A DNA stretch of 64,000 bases. Source: Butyrivibrio sp. CAG:318. Its GTDB lineage: Bacteria > Bacillota > Clostridia > Lachnospirales > Lachnospiraceae. Under the pieces are notes generated by a model. That model worked only from the letters and a program-made list of their open reading frames with translations. It ran no database searches and was not told the origin of the DNA. Shown here in pieces: positions 1 through 7,734 of the stretch. The translations under genes and the position numbers were made by a program. The stretch lies in assembly GCA_000431815.1 (NCBI GenBank), contig FR889258.1:1-64000 (forward strand), read 5' to 3'. The stretch's first letter is position 1; each line of letters begins with the position of its first letter.

Positions 1-1
1 T

Positions 2-328
2 ATCTTGCATTTAATTTTTTATTCAAGTCCCGTCTCGGTCACAACTTATTCGCCCGGTGTCTATACTTCCTCCATTGTCCTTGCCTCCAACCCTGTCGAT
101 ATTGAGGTTGTCGTAGATGATACCCAAATTAAGTCCGTAAACCTCGTAAACCCATCCGAGTCTGTCGAGACAATGTACCCGCTCATCTCGTCTTCCTTAA
201 GTGACATAGCCTCCCAGGTAATCAAGAATAATTCAACCGAAAATATTACATATTCCCAGGATGCCCGTTACACCTCCATCGTCCTGATCGGTGCCATCAA
301 CGATGCTCTGGAGAAAGCAAAAAGATAA
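2..328 (+). CDS. FMN-binding-like domain protein, C-terminal part (partial)
   Basis: The reading frame is open at the left edge of the window, so the true start lies upstream. About 108 residues are visible. The pattern GVYTSSIVL, then a beta-rich stretch with IEVVVDD and IKSVNLVN, and a closing YTSIVLIGAINDALEKAKR resembles the FMN_bind fold, which usually ends in a TS-x-L/A-xx-AI-xx-AL helix. The usual SGAT motif that carries covalent FMN is not clear, so flavin binding is an inference. The rest of the protein, and therefore its role, cannot be seen. Confidence 0.5.
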   Translation: MLHLIFYSSPVSVTTYSPGVYTSSIVLASNPVDIEVVVDDTQIKSVNLVNPSESVETMYPLISSSLSDIASQVIKNNSTENITYSQDARYTSIVLIGAINDALEKAKR

Positions 329-594
329 AATGCGCCCTTGGCATAACGCCCTCCGACGGATTAAGCACCGGCGTGTGCAAACAGCCGCGGATGGCTTATG
401 TCTGCGGGCTTAATGAGAGAGACCCGGGTGGTACATTTTCGCGGGCGGTATGTGTAATATAATTCACGCGGCGATATGTTTCTACTTGTCGCATGGTATA
501 TCCGAGCAGTTTTCTTTTCATATTATACCACCTTGTTTTTTCTTTAACAATATTCTATAATAACAGCAGTTTATTATTGATTTTACCGGAGGTT
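329..594. other. Intergenic region with GC-rich segment upstream of nadE
   Basis: The first part (about 335-475) is clearly richer in G and C than the flanking DNA and can form small stems, for example CCGCGGA/TCTGCGG around 392-415 with one G-U pair. It also carries GGGTGGTAC at 426-434, which looks like part of a T-box but lacks the rest. The second part is AT-rich and holds the nadE promoter. I see no tRNA and no good open reading frame. Confidence 0.4.
533..561 (+). promoter_or_regulatory. Sigma-A-type promoter of nadE
   Basis: TTGTTT at 533-538 and a perfect TATAAT at 556-561 are separated by 17 bases and lie about 35 bases upstream of the nadE ribosome-binding site. Confidence 0.55.
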
Positions 595-597
595 ATG

Positions 598-2523
598 ATG
601 AGAGACGGTTTTGTTAAATGTGCAGCGATGATTCCTTCAATCAAGGTTGCAGATTGCGCGAATAATGAGGCTGAGATTATTAGATTGATTGATGAGGCTG
701 CTACATCGGGAGCGAAAGTTGTTGTTTTTCCGGAATTATGTATCACTGGTTATACATGTGGCGATTTATTTTTGCAGGACAGCCTTCTTAACGGTGCAAT
801 TGCAAGTCTTATACGGATTGCAAAGCACTCCGAAGGACTTGACATGATTGCTTTTGTCGGGCTTCCGTTTATGTATGGCAATAAGCTTTATAATGCAGCC
901 GCGGCTGTAAGCGGCGGAAGAATTCTGGGCATTACGCCGAAGACACACTTGCCGAATTACTCGGAATTTTATGAGGTAAGGCATTTTAATCCGGCGTCTG
1001 CGGATGTGTCAATGATCAAAATTGGCGGGCTGGATTATGAGATTCCGTTTGGAAGCCACATTTTGTACAGGTGCACTACGATGCCTCAGCTTGTTATTGC
1101 TGCTGAGATTTGTGAAGATGTATGGGTAAGCAATCCGCCTTCAATTTCGCATACGCTTGCAGGTGCTACGATGATTGTTAACTGCTCGGCAAGCGACGAG
1201 ACGACCGGAAAGGACATATACCGCCGTGAACTCGTCTCAGGCCAGTCGGCAAGACTTGTATGTGCATATGTGTATTGCAATGCCGGCGACGGAGAATCGA
1301 CCCAGGACCTTGTGTTTGGCGGACAGAGCATCATTGCAGAAAACGGAAACGTACTTGCCGAATCGAGACGTTTTATTAACGAATCCGTGTATGCCGATGC
1401 GGACCTCGGAAGAATCACAAGCGAACGCAGAAGAATGACTACTTTTTATCATGATACGGAGCTTGAAAATGAATATGTGAATGTTGATTTCAAATTAAAT
1501 GTTACAGAATGTAAGATTATGAGAAAATATGACATAACGCCTTTCGTACCATCGGACAAATCGGACAGGGACAGAAGATGCGAGGAAATCCTTACGATTC
1601 AGGCAATGGGACTTAAGAAAAGACTTGCGCATACAGGTGCACACCATGCCGTAATAGGAATATCCGGCGGACTTGATTCGACACTTGCATTGCTTGTAAC
1701 AGTCAAAGCTTTTGATATGCTTTCAATACCGAGGGAAGATATAACCGCGGTTACAATGCCATGTTTCGGAACAACCGACCGGACTTACAATAATGCCTGC
1801 CAGCTTGTACACAGACTCGGAGCATCATTAAAAGAAGTTAATATCAAGGAGGCTGTCAATATACATTTCCGGGATATTGAGCATGATCCGGATGTTCATG
1901 ATGTAACATATGAGAATTGCCAGGCAAGGGAAAGAACACAGGTACTTATGGATATCGCCAATCAGAACGGCGGTATGGTAATAGGAACCGGTGATATGTC
2001 GGAGCTGGCGCTTGGATGGGCCACATATAACGGAGACCATATGTCGATGTACGGTGTCAACTGTTCCATTCCGAAGACGCTTGTCCGCCACCTTGTAAGG
2101 TATTACGCAGATACATGCGGTGATGAATTGCTCTCGGCTGTTTTACTTGATGTGCTTGATACGCCGGTGAGCCCTGAGCTTCTGCCGCCTGTGGACGGTG
2201 TTATTGCACAGAAGACAGAAGATATTGTAGGACCATATGAACTTCATGACTTTTTTATGTATTATATATTAAGATTTGGATATACGCCTTCCAAAATATA
2301 CAGGATTGCATGTAATGCTTTTGTTAATTTTTACGATAAAAGTACCATCCTTAAATGGCTTAAGATTTTTTACAGAAGATTCTTTGGACAACAGTTCAAG
2401 CGTTCGTGCCTGCCGGACGGACCTAAGGTCGGTTCTGTTGCCGTATCGCCGAGAGGTGATTTAAGGATGCCAAGCGATGCATCTGCTGCAATCTGGCTTA
2501 AAGAGCTTGACAATCTGGGATAA
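598..2523 (+). CDS. nadE: Glutamine-dependent NAD(+) synthetase
   Basis: This enzyme amidates deamido-NAD to NAD with glutamine and ATP, the last step of NAD biosynthesis. The 641-residue protein has the normal two-domain layout. The N-terminal nitrilase-like glutaminase has the Glu46-Lys115-Cys172 triad in the contexts VFPELCITGY, TPKTHLPNY and ICEDVW. The C-terminal synthetase has the PP-loop SGGLDS at about 356-361 and a GTGDMSELALGW segment. The start is the second ATG of an ATGATG pair because GGAGG at 588-592 is then five bases away; an in-frame extension to 493 lacks a good site. It is monocistronic, with its own promoter and terminator. Confidence 0.95.
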   Translation: MRDGFVKCAAMIPSIKVADCANNEAEIIRLIDEAATSGAKVVVFPELCITGYTCGDLFLQDSLLNGAIASLIRIAKHSEGLDMIAFVGLPFMYGNKLYNAAAAVSGGRILGITPKTHLPNYSEFYEVRHFNPASADVSMIKIGGLDYEIPFGSHILYRCTTMPQLVIAAEICEDVWVSNPPSISHTLAGATMIVNCSASDETTGKDIYRRELVSGQSARLVCAYVYCNAGDGESTQDLVFGGQSIIAENGNVLAESRRFINESVYADADLGRITSERRRMTTFYHDTELENEYVNVDFKLNVTECKIMRKYDITPFVPSDKSDRDRRCEEILTIQAMGLKKRLAHTGAHHAVIGISGGLDSTLALLVTVKAFDMLSIPREDITAVTMPCFGTTDRTYNNACQLVHRLGASLKEVNIKEAVNIHFRDIEHDPDVHDVTYENCQARERTQVLMDIANQNGGMVIGTGDMSELALGWATYNGDHMSMYGVNCSIPKTLVRHLVRYYADTCGDELLSAVLLDVLDTPVSPELLPPVDGVIAQKTEDIVGPYELHDFFMYYILRFGYTPSKIYRIACNAFVNFYDKSTILKWLKIFYRRFFGQQFKRSCLPDGPKVGSVAVSPRGDLRMPSDASAAIWLKELDNLG

Positions 2524-2528
2524 AAAAT

Positions 2529-2607
2529 AACTCCGGAAACACAATTTGTAACATACCATTCTGCATAAACAGAGGACTGGCAGCCGGTATAAGATGTTTC
2601 CGGAGTT
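2529..2607 (+). terminator. Long-loop hairpin terminator after nadE
   Basis: AACTCCGGAAAC at 2529-2540 pairs perfectly with GTTTCCGGAGTT at 2596-2607 and is followed by TTATTATATT. The loop is about 55 bases, unusually long for an intrinsic terminator. Confidence 0.6.
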
Positions 2608-2615
2608 TTATTATA

Positions 2616-2891
2616 TTATTTAATAATATCGTCAACCATTGTGGCCGCATCATCCACTAAAGTTTCTGCTTTATCAATAGCGTCCTCAATGATTCCGTTT
2701 CCGGATGACTGTGTCTGACCGTTTGTGTGTCCATTTGTTTCTTTTGCTGCGGTAGTTGGATGCTGACTGGTTGATTCTGCACCAGTTGTCTGTTGACTGC
2801 TCCCATTGGAATCGTCATTGCCGCACCCCACAACGCCCACAGCGCACATCGCCATGATTACACAAAGTAATATAGTTTTTATCTTTTTCAT
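2616..2891 (-). CDS. Small secreted lipoprotein, Ser/Thr/Gln-rich
   Basis: A 91-residue protein starts MKKIKTILL, followed by a hydrophobic stretch and the lipobox GVVGC, so it should be lipidated on cysteine and anchored to the outer face of the membrane. The mature part is mostly Ser, Thr, Gln and Asn with a short amphipathic helix at the end (AIDKAETLVDDAATMVDD). AAAGGAG lies at the right distance from this ATG; a longer in-frame start has none. I recognise no functional domain. It follows dapB but is separated from it by a strong terminator, so it is probably transcribed on its own. Confidence 0.7.
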   Translation of the reverse strand: MKKIKTILLCVIMAMCAVGVVGCGNDDSNGSSQQTTGAESTSQHPTTAAKETNGHTNGQTQSSGNGIIEDAIDKAETLVDDAATMVDDIIK

Positions 2892-2940
2892 GCTAATGCT
2901 CCTTTTTTTGATTTTGTGATTAGTATTAGCATAACAGGGC

Positions 2941-2980
2941 AAAAAAATACCCTGATTTTATTTTTCAAAAATCAGGGTAT
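2941..2980 (-). terminator. Intrinsic terminator of the dapA-dapB operon
   Basis: A perfect 13-bp stem (ATACCCTGATTTT at 2947-2959 with AAAATCAGGGTAT at 2968-2980) and an 8-base loop are followed on the minus strand by seven U residues. Confidence 0.85.
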
Positions 2981-2999
2981 TATATTTTATAATATTAAA

Positions 3000-3755
3000 T
3001 CAGCCGATTACTTCTTTCATGGTATATAATCCTGCAGGTTTACCGGCAAGGAACTTGGCAGCTTCAATAGCACCTTTGGCAAATACCGACTTTGAATATG
3101 CGGTATGTTTAAATTCTATTACCTCGTCTTCTCCGGCAAAAATAACCTCATGTTCGCCAACTATTGTTCCGCCTCTGACAGCACTTATTCCGATCTCATT
3201 CTTCGGACGCATTGCCCGGTCACCGCTTCTGTCATACTTGTAAGAATACGGCTCTGCAAGGCTCTCATTGATGGCATCGGCAAGTGCGATAGCAGTTCCG
3301 CTCGGTGCATCAAGTTTAAAATGATGATGTTTCTCAACTATCTCAATATCAAAACCTGCATCCGCAAGGAGCGGTGCAACTGATTTAAGGACTTTGAACA
3401 ATGTGTTTATTCCGAGTGACATATTGGCTGAACGGAGTATAGGAGTCACCTTGGAAACCTTGGAAACTCTCGCAATCTGCTCTTCACTCAGTCCGGTTGT
3501 GCAGAGTACAAGCGGCATATGCGTGGTTTCACAATAATCAAGCAGACCGTCGATTGCTTTGGCTGAAGCAAAATCAATAATAACATCTGCTTTGACATTG
3601 CAGTCATTAAGATTGGAAAAAACCGGATATGAATTATGTCCGTCATCAAATACATCTATACCGGCAACAATTTCAATATTATCATCAGCAGCGGCAAGAC
3701 CTGTTATTACCTGTCCCATTTTACCGTTGCATCCGTGCATTATAGCTCTGACCAT
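3000..3755 (-). CDS. dapB: 4-hydroxy-tetrahydrodipicolinate reductase
   Basis: DapB reduces the product of DapA with NAD(P)H in the lysine/diaminopimelate pathway, which feeds both protein synthesis and peptidoglycan. The 251-residue protein has the Rossmann motif HGCNGKMGQ at residues 8-16 and the family signature EKHHHFKLDAPSGTA at 141-155 with the catalytic histidine pair and lysine. The ATG at 3755 is preferred over a GTG nine bases upstream because AGAGGTG sits six bases before it. It lies 19 bases after dapA and shares its riboswitch-controlled transcript. Confidence 0.96.
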   Translation of the reverse strand: MVRAIMHGCNGKMGQVITGLAAADDNIEIVAGIDVFDDGHNSYPVFSNLNDCNVKADVIIDFASAKAIDGLLDYCETTHMPLVLCTTGLSEEQIARVSKVSKVTPILRSANMSLGINTLFKVLKSVAPLLADAGFDIEIVEKHHHFKLDAPSGTAIALADAINESLAEPYSYKYDRSGDRAMRPKNEIGISAVRGGTIVGEHEVIFAGEDEVIEFKHTAYSKSVFAKGAIEAAKFLAGKPAGLYTMKEVIG

Positions 3756-3774
3756 TTTCAACACCTCTGTAATC

Positions 3775-4659
3775 TTATAATATTCCGTAGTTCTTCATTG
3801 CATTCTTAAGAGTCTCAAGATTCTTAGGCTCCATAGGTGAAAGAGGCATTCTTAACGGTCCTACTTCCATTCCCATAAGATTCATGGCGTGCTTAACCGG
3901 AATCGGGTTAACCTCACAGAAAAGTGCCTTTATAAGCTCTATTGCCTCAAGCTGCTTGCGGCATGCACCCTTAACATCACCGGCAAGATAATCTGCAGCA
4001 ATCTCATGTGCCTGTCTCGGAGCCACATTGGAAAGGACCGAAATCACGCCCTTGCCGCCAAGTGACATAATCGGAACGATCTGATCATCATTACCTGAAT
4101 ACAGGTCAAGTCTGCCGTCCATTATGCTCATAAGCATTGCAACCTGTGAAAGATCTCCGGATGCTTCTTTGATACCGACTACATTGGAAGCTTCCTTACA
4201 TATAGCCGCAACAGTCTCCGGCTTGATGTTACATCCGGTTCTGCTCGGAACATTATAAAGGATAATAGGAAGCTTTACTGAATCCGCAACAGCTTTAAAA
4301 TGGCCTACAAGACCTGCCTGTGTTGCCTTATTGTAATACGGTGTAACACAAAGAAGTGCATCTGCTCCGGCATTCTGCGCTTCCTGTGAAAGCTCTATTG
4401 CAGAACTTGTACAGTTGGAACCTGTTCCTGCAATTACCGGTATTCTGTGTTTAACCTGCTCTATACAGAACTTAATAACTTCTATATGCTCCTCTGTGGA
4501 GAGTGTCGCAGCTTCTCCTGTTGTGCCGCAGATAATAATACTATCCGTATGATTAGCTATCTGGTACTCTATTACCTCGGCAAGCTTATCATAATTAACA
4601 CTTCCATCTTCATGCATAGGTGTAATAAGTGCAACACCCGCTCCTGTAAATACTGACAT
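3775..4659 (-). CDS. dapA: 4-hydroxy-tetrahydrodipicolinate synthase
   Basis: DapA condenses pyruvate with aspartate semialdehyde, the committed step to diaminopimelate and lysine. The 294-residue protein has the standard TIM-barrel family length. GTTGEA (45-50), Tyr135 in ILYNVPSRTG and the Schiff-base lysine Lys164 in GIKEASGDL are all present. AGGAGG lies just before the ATG. It is the first gene of a dapA-dapB operon whose leader carries a lysine riboswitch, so expression should fall when lysine is plentiful. Confidence 0.97.
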   Translation of the reverse strand: MSVFTGAGVALITPMHEDGSVNYDKLAEVIEYQIANHTDSIIICGTTGEAATLSTEEHIEVIKFCIEQVKHRIPVIAGTGSNCTSSAIELSQEAQNAGADALLCVTPYYNKATQAGLVGHFKAVADSVKLPIILYNVPSRTGCNIKPETVAAICKEASNVVGIKEASGDLSQVAMLMSIMDGRLDLYSGNDDQIVPIMSLGGKGVISVLSNVAPRQAHEIAADYLAGDVKGACRKQLEAIELIKALFCEVNPIPVKHAMNLMGMEVGPLRMPLSPMEPKNLETLKNAMKNYGIL

Positions 4660-4700
4660 AATTATCCTCCTGAAATATCATATACATTATGTATTTTACG

Positions 4701-4730
4701 CAAAAACAGAGCCAGCAGGACGCCGGCTCA
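4701..4730 (-). terminator. Riboswitch expression-platform terminator of dapA
   Basis: On the minus strand GAGCCGGC pairs with GCTGGCTC (4709-4716 and 4722-4729) around a five-base loop, with one G-U pair that works only in minus-strand RNA, and a UUUUU tract follows. It lies between the lysine aptamer and the dapA ribosome-binding site. Confidence 0.8.
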
Positions 4731-4761
4731 TAAAGTCATACTCTTATTAAAAAGATACTTT

Positions 4762-4922
4762 AGTAGCTCTCCATCCTGTGATGACAGTAATATGACTCTT
4801 CATCATATTCCCAGCGGCCACAGCCTCAGGATCTGTGACGCTTCGGCACTGCTGCCTTTCATTCATGATCATCTATGCCTGACATATCACATAAATTACT
4901 AATATACAGTGCGACCTCTACT
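4762..4922 (-). promoter_or_regulatory. Lysine riboswitch aptamer
   Basis: The minus strand reads AGTAGAGGTCGC at the 5' side and GGAGAGCTACT at the 3' side, which close the P1 helix. Between them come the conserved blocks AAAGGCAGCAGTGCCGAAGC, GCTGGGAA and ACTGTCATCAC in the order expected for the L-box (lysine) class. A terminator follows, so lysine binding should cause premature termination ahead of dapA. Confidence 0.9.
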
Positions 4923-4950
4923 TAATGTTTCTGTTCTTGTTATTACTGAC

Positions 4951-4979
4951 AGTTTAACATTCCTGACGATAATAGTCAA
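4951..4979 (-). promoter_or_regulatory. Promoter of the lysine-riboswitch/dapAB transcript
   Basis: Minus-strand TTGACT (4974-4979) and TAAACT (4951-4956) are 17 bases apart. They lie just past the end of the upstream ssb-like gene and about 30 bases before the aptamer. Confidence 0.5.
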
Positions 4980-4989
4980 TATGTTTTAT

Positions 4990-5619
4990 TCAATCGTCAA
5001 TAAATTCAATTTTGCTTACCGAAACCTCATAAGCAACTCTTTTTTCACTCTCCTCATCATTAATGCGCTTGGTATACTCACGGCTCTGGATACGTCCGTT
5101 TATCTGTATGTGTGCACCTACTTCGAAGCCCGCCGCAAAACGTGCGTTTCTCCCCCAGGCTATACATGGAATGTAATCTGATTTACCATATGGTCTGTTG
5201 ACTGCAATAAGAATATCGGCAATCTCCCTTCCAAGCGGTGTCTTACGGTAAATCGGCGGCTTGCATATGTACCCGTCAAGAAAAATCTGGTTTGAACTCG
5301 TCTCCTCATCATAATCCTCAATAAACTGAAGCTCCCTGACAAAAATAGACAGCACGAGCCTGTTCTTGGTCTCTTCGTGTCTGTTGTAAGAACGGAACTG
5401 TCCCTGGGCCTCTATCATCGTGCCCCTTAAATCCACCGTTACATCAACCAGTCTCTCCGAAACCATAAGCGGAATCACATCCACACTGTTACTTAAGCGG
5501 TTTACGGAAATATCGACGGTATAAAAACCTTCTCCGTATACCTCGTGGCTGAATTTAAATTCAGAAACCACCTCACCTATAATCGTAACTTTGTTGTTTT
5601 CAATAACCTTATCAACCAT
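4990..5619 (-). CDS. Single-stranded DNA-binding (SSB-like) protein with two OB-type halves
   Basis: The C-terminal half (about residues 110-209) looks like a bacterial SSB OB-fold: FLDGYICKPPIYRKTPLGRE, ADILIAVNRPYGKSDYIPC, AWGRNARFA and GAHIQINGRIQSREY. The N-terminal half (about 8-100) has a similar rhythm (VTIIGEVVSEF, GTMIEAQGQFRSY) and is probably a second, diverged OB-fold. At 209 residues it is longer than a typical SSB. It ends in KIEFIDD and lacks the usual acidic DDxIPF tail, so it is probably an accessory ssDNA-binding protein and not the housekeeping SSB. It stands alone, divergent from typA. Confidence 0.7.
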   Translation of the reverse strand: MVDKVIENNKVTIIGEVVSEFKFSHEVYGEGFYTVDISVNRLSNSVDVIPLMVSERLVDVTVDLRGTMIEAQGQFRSYNRHEETKNRLVLSIFVRELQFIEDYDEETSSNQIFLDGYICKPPIYRKTPLGREIADILIAVNRPYGKSDYIPCIAWGRNARFAAGFEVGAHIQINGRIQSREYTKRINDEESEKRVAYEVSVSKIEFIDD

Positions 5620-5676
5620 TCTTCTGTTTCTCCCTTCTGTTTATTCCGCGGCATTTTATATGCCTGCGTTCGTTGC

Positions 5677-5692
5677 TTGATAACTTTATCAA
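5677..5692. repeat. Perfect inverted repeat between ssb-like gene and typA
   Basis: TTGATAACTTTATCAA is a 7-2-7 perfect palindrome in the divergent intergenic region. It could be a repressor site, but no regulator can be assigned. Confidence 0.35.
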
Positions 5693-5732
5693 TATATAAT
5701 ATGCGCCATATTTCGATTTTAGCACAAAAATA

Positions 5733-5760
5733 TTGTAAAATCAAAAATTTGTGATAAAAT
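5733..5760 (+). promoter_or_regulatory. Promoter of typA
   Basis: TTGTAA at 5733-5738 and TAAAAT at 5755-5760, spaced by 16 bases, lie about 30 bases upstream of the typA ribosome-binding site. Confidence 0.45.
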
Positions 5761-5802
5761 ATTATGGTTGCATATGTGTATTTATATTATCGGAGGTTTT
5801 AT

Positions 5803-7632
5803 ATGATTACTAAACGTGAAGATGTGAGAAATATTGCTATTATTGCACATGTTGATCACGGTAAAACGACACTCGTAGATGAATTGCTGAAACAAAGCGG
5901 TACTTTCAGAGAGAACCAGGAAGTTGCCGAGCGTGTCATGGACTCAAATGATATTGAGCGTGAACGAGGCATCACCATTCTTTCAAAGAACACTGCCGTT
6001 CATTATAAAAATACCAAAATAAATATTATCGACACACCGGGCCATGCTGATTTTGGCGGAGAGGTTGAGCGTGTACTCAAGATGGTCAACGGCGTTATCC
6101 TCGTGGTAGATGCTTACGAAGGTGTTATGCCGCAGACCAAGTTCGTTCTCCAGAAAGCTCTCGACTTAGACCTTGACCTTATTGTATGTGTGAACAAAAT
6201 AGACCGTCCTGAGGCAAGACCGGATGAAGTTGTGGATGAAATTCTTGAGCTTTTACTGGAACTTGATGCCAACGACAAGCAGCTTGACTGCCCGTTTATA
6301 TTTGCTTCTGCAAGAGGCGGATATGCCAAATATAAAATAGAAGATGAATCGGATAACATGGTTCCTCTTTTTGAAACTATAATAAAAAATATCCCGGCTC
6401 CGGAAGGAGACCCAGAGGCACCTCTGCAGGTTCTTATCAGCACAATCGATTACAATGATTATGTTGGCCGTATCGGTGTCGGCAAGGTTGACAACGGTAT
6501 TATCAAGGTCAACCAGGAAGTTATGATTGTTAACCACCATGACCCTGACAAACACCAGCGTGTCAAAGTAACCAAATTATATGAGTTTGACGGCCTTAAC
6601 AAGGTGGAAGTAAACGAAGCGACAATAGGTTCGATAGTTGCGATTTCCGGTATTACGGATATTAAGATCGGTGATACAATCTGTTCCGTTGATAACCCAC
6701 AGGCAATTCCTTTCCAGAAGATCTCCGAGCCGACTATTACCATGAATTTTATGGTAAATGACTCTCCTCTTGCCGGTCAGGAAGGTAAATTCGTAACATC
6801 AAGACATCTCCGTGACAGACTTATGCGTGAACTTAATACAGATGTCAGTCTTCGTGTAGAAGAGACAGACGATATGGACAGTTTCAAAGTATCCGGACGT
6901 GGTGAGCTTCACCTTTCGGTACTTATCGAAAATATGCGCCGTGAAGGATATGAATTCGCTGTCAGCAAAGCCGAGGTTATTTATAAGACGGATGAGCGCG
7001 GCAAGAAGCTTGAGCCTATGGAAGTTGCTTACATCGATGTTCCTGATGACTGCTCCGGTACGGTAATCCAGAAGCTCAGCATGCGTAAGGGTGAGCTTAA
7101 CGGCATGGCACCTCTTAACGGCGGAACCACCCGTCTTGAGTTCTCAATTCCTTCAAGAGGACTTATCGGATATACCAATGAATTTCTTACCGATACCAAG
7201 GGCAGCGGTGTAATAAATACCATTTTTGACGGATACGGACCATATAAGGGAGATATCCAGTATCGTAAGCAGGGTTCACTTATCGCATTTGAGAACGGCG
7301 AGGCCATAACCTACGGTCTGTTCAATGCCCAGGAGCGTGGTACACTTTTTATCGGACCGGGTGCCAAGGTTTATGCCGGCATGATTGTCGGACAGACAGG
7401 ACGTTCCGAGGACATTGAGGTAAACGTATGCAAGACCAAGCATCTTACCAACACACGTTCTTCAAGTGCCGATGACGCACTCAGACTTGTACCGCCTAAA
7501 ATAATGAGTCTTGAGCAGTCACTTGAATTTATCGATTCGGATGAACTTCTTGAAGTTACACCTAAGAATTTAAGAATCCGTAAGAAAATTCTCGATTCGA
7601 CAGCCCGTTACAGAGCTAAGAAAAACGGTTAG
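5803..7632 (+). CDS. typA: Ribosome-associated translational GTPase TypA/BipA
   Basis: This 609-residue GTPase belongs to the elongation-factor-G-like family that binds ribosomes and supports growth under stress. Visible motifs are the P-loop AHVDHGKTT (15-23), the switch region RERGITI, DTPGHADFGGEVERV and NKIDRPEARP. The C-terminal half carries the family-specific RKGELNGM and GRSEDIEVNVCKTKHLTN segments. The chosen ATG follows CGGAGG by seven bases; an upstream in-frame start lacks a site. It has its own promoter and a large hairpin terminator. Confidence 0.96.
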   Translation: MITKREDVRNIAIIAHVDHGKTTLVDELLKQSGTFRENQEVAERVMDSNDIERERGITILSKNTAVHYKNTKINIIDTPGHADFGGEVERVLKMVNGVILVVDAYEGVMPQTKFVLQKALDLDLDLIVCVNKIDRPEARPDEVVDEILELLLELDANDKQLDCPFIFASARGGYAKYKIEDESDNMVPLFETIIKNIPAPEGDPEAPLQVLISTIDYNDYVGRIGVGKVDNGIIKVNQEVMIVNHHDPDKHQRVKVTKLYEFDGLNKVEVNEATIGSIVAISGITDIKIGDTICSVDNPQAIPFQKISEPTITMNFMVNDSPLAGQEGKFVTSRHLRDRLMRELNTDVSLRVEETDDMDSFKVSGRGELHLSVLIENMRREGYEFAVSKAEVIYKTDERGKKLEPMEVAYIDVPDDCSGTVIQKLSMRKGELNGMAPLNGGTTRLEFSIPSRGLIGYTNEFLTDTKGSGVINTIFDGYGPYKGDIQYRKQGSLIAFENGEAITYGLFNAQERGTLFIGPGAKVYAGMIVGQTGRSEDIEVNVCKTKHLTNTRSSSADDALRLVPPKIMSLEQSLEFIDSDELLEVTPKNLRIRKKILDSTARYRAKKNG

Positions 7633-7645
7633 TAGAAAATATAAC

Positions 7646-7726
7646 AAAGCAGCTATGAATATACCGACCCCAAAAAGTTAGACCAAAAATCTAACTTTTT
7701 GGGGTCACCTCATTCATAGCTGCTTT
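7646..7726. terminator. Nested bidirectional hairpin: terminator containing an inserted palindrome
   Basis: The outer stem AAGCAGCTATGAAT with ATTCATAGCTGCTT looks like an ordinary bidirectional terminator between typA and the convergent gene. Inside it lies a second, perfect 17-bp palindrome, GACCCCAAAAAGTTAGA (7666-7682) with its complement (7690-7706) around a 7-base loop. The inner sequence resembles the terminal inverted repeats of some IS3/IS150-group elements, so it may be an insertion remnant. Confidence 0.65.
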
Positions 7727-7734
7727 TATTAAGC

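Noticed and set aside
415..446. T-box-like sequence GGGTGGTAC followed by CGCGGG before nadE
   Set aside because: Only about 100 bases separate it from the previous gene, too little for a T-box stem I and specifier loop. The expected ACCGCG is interrupted, no terminator follows, and nadE is not a tRNA-related gene.
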